NCBI RefSeq assembly: GCF_001648595.1
Contig: NZ_LBAW01000003.1
Location: forward strand, 1-64,000
Source: Legionella bozemanae
GTDB taxonomy: Bacteria; Pseudomonadota; Gammaproteobacteria; Legionellales; Legionellaceae
Direction: 5' to 3'
Length of the DNA: 64,000 nt
Under the pieces are notes generated by a model. That model ran no database searches, was not told the DNA's origin, and was given only the letters and a program-made list of their open reading frames with translations. Shown piece after piece: positions 63,526 through 64,000 of this stretch. The position numbers and the translations under genes were made by a program. Within the stretch, counting starts at the first letter, position 1; every line of letters begins with the position of its first letter.

Positions 63526-63849
63526 CTATTTTCCCATAAATGACATTCCCATACTTACGCCTTGATCAAGTATATCCTCTCCTTCATCTATTACTGAGCT
63601 AACTAGATTCTGTCCTCCCCCGCTTCCATTTATCTGCAAAACCGAATCTAAATTATCAGGCAACAAAGATGAGGCTAACTGCATAGGATCTAAACTAGAT
63701 ATAGCTCCTGATGGGGCACTCAAGGAAAAGCTTTGGTCATCTTGATCATCAGGAGGGGATTGGGATTGGTTTTGCCCCTGATTTTGTAGCATCTTATCAG
63801 CCTCATCTAAAGCTATCTGGGCGGCTACTACCCCGACTATCTGGGCCAT
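63526..63849 (-). CDS. Small Gln/Ser-rich hypothetical protein
   Basis: 107 residues from the ATG at 63849: MAQIVGVVAAQIALDEADKM, then a low-complexity Gln/Pro/Asp stretch (NQGQNQSQSPPDDQDDQ), then LDPMQLASSLLPDNLDSVLQ and a Gly/Met-rich end (GVSMGMSFMGK). Start uncertain: an ATG at 63876 gives 9 more residues, and neither has a strong ribosome site. No family recognised; the first 15 residues could be a hydrophobic anchor or signal-like helix. Confidence 0.5.
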   Translation of the reverse strand: MAQIVGVVAAQIALDEADKMLQNQGQNQSQSPPDDQDDQSFSLSAPSGAISSLDPMQLASSLLPDNLDSVLQINGSGGGQNLVSSVIDEGEDILDQGVSMGMSFMGK

Positions 63850-63937
63850 AATGAATATCTTTTTATAAAGTACCATATATTAAGAATAGCATAAATAATG
63901 AACACATCTAAATTTCTCGGCGCTGCTCCGCAGCAAG

Positions 63938-63957
63938 CCTGGTTACTTGCAACCAGG
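63938..63957. repeat. CCTGGTTGC palindrome at the right edge
   Basis: CCTGGTTAC-TT-GCAACCAGG with one mismatch (A in place of G in the left arm). Preceded by ctgctccgcagcaag, itself a small palindrome. A further copy of the dispersed family, not attached to a gene end in view. Confidence 0.55.
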
Positions 63958-64000
63958 AGTACAATTTAATCAGTCCTACCTTCATTCCCAAAACTGGTCA

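Noticed and set aside
9856..63957. Possibility that the recurring palindromes form a CRISPR array
   Set aside because: Copies are kilobases apart, unevenly spaced and are perfect palindromes; no cas genes or spacer pattern.
1..64000. tRNA, rRNA, transposase or integrase genes
   Set aside because: I found no tRNA cloverleaf sequence, ribosomal RNA motif or recombinase/transposase domain on reading through; short tRNAs could still be missed by eye.

Overview
The window looks like a chromosomal segment of a Legionella species, probably not L. pneumophila. The sequence is AT-rich. Ordinary gamma-proteobacterial metabolic genes are mixed with many large, soluble, mostly single-gene ORFs that carry eukaryotic-type or protease-type domains: a patatin lipase, a HAD-like domain on a giant protein, a YopT-like cysteine protease, ankyrin repeats joined to a papain-like triad, an OTU-like protease, RasGEF-like repeats, a longin fold and a Ser/Thr kinase. 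That mixture is the hallmark of Dot/Icm effector-rich accessory DNA. No rRNA, tRNA, CRISPR array, transposase or phage module was seen.

Layout. 0.1-6.5 kb: two exported proteins, a TetR regulator with a probable operator, glutathione-independent formaldehyde dehydrogenase, a GNAT and an ArgE-type deacetylase. 6.7-9.8 kb: a tight operon of GCS2-type carboxylate-amine ligase, a double cyclic-nucleotide-binding-domain protein and a YafJ/EgtC-type class II amidotransferase. 9.9-24 kb: a degenerate P-loop kinase, a 1197-residue HAD-containing effector, an SDR, a patatin, an NTF2-like protein, an exported protein and two large effector-like genes. 24.5-26.9 kb: Lon protease. 27-38.5 kb: small enzymes and a run of effector-like genes, ending in a conspicuously GC-richer gene of probable foreign origin. 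39-42.8 kb: a second operon with the GCS2 ligase, now with a GNAT and an AsnB/AsnO-type amidotransferase. 43-47 kb: a longin-like protein, small and exported proteins, and an extracytoplasmic kinase-like protein. 47.4-51.2 kb: a probable steroid-modifying cluster (SDR, sterol-methyltransferase-like, 3-beta-HSD-like, steroid 5-alpha-reductase). 51-58 kb: permease and dipeptide epimerase; aldehyde dehydrogenase and aminotransferase, divergent from homospermidine synthase. 58-60.5 kb: a DUF296/PhyH/methyltransferase operon. 60.8-64 kb: a kinase-like effector and two small proteins.

The most interesting systems are (1) the two paralogous ligase/amidotransferase operons about 30 kb apart, which suggest synthesis of small modified peptides; the second resembles the logic of N-acetylglutaminylglutamine amide synthesis with a different ligase; (2) the eukaryote-like sterol-modifying cluster; and (3) a bacterial longin-domain protein resembling the R-SNARE YKT6. 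Gaps between genes carry at least three dispersed repeat families: a MITE-like element of about 115 bp with terminal inverted repeats, a short palindrome built on CCTGGTTGC..GCAACCAGG that mostly lies at gene 3' ends, and a palindrome with a GCGC-ATAAA-GCGC core.
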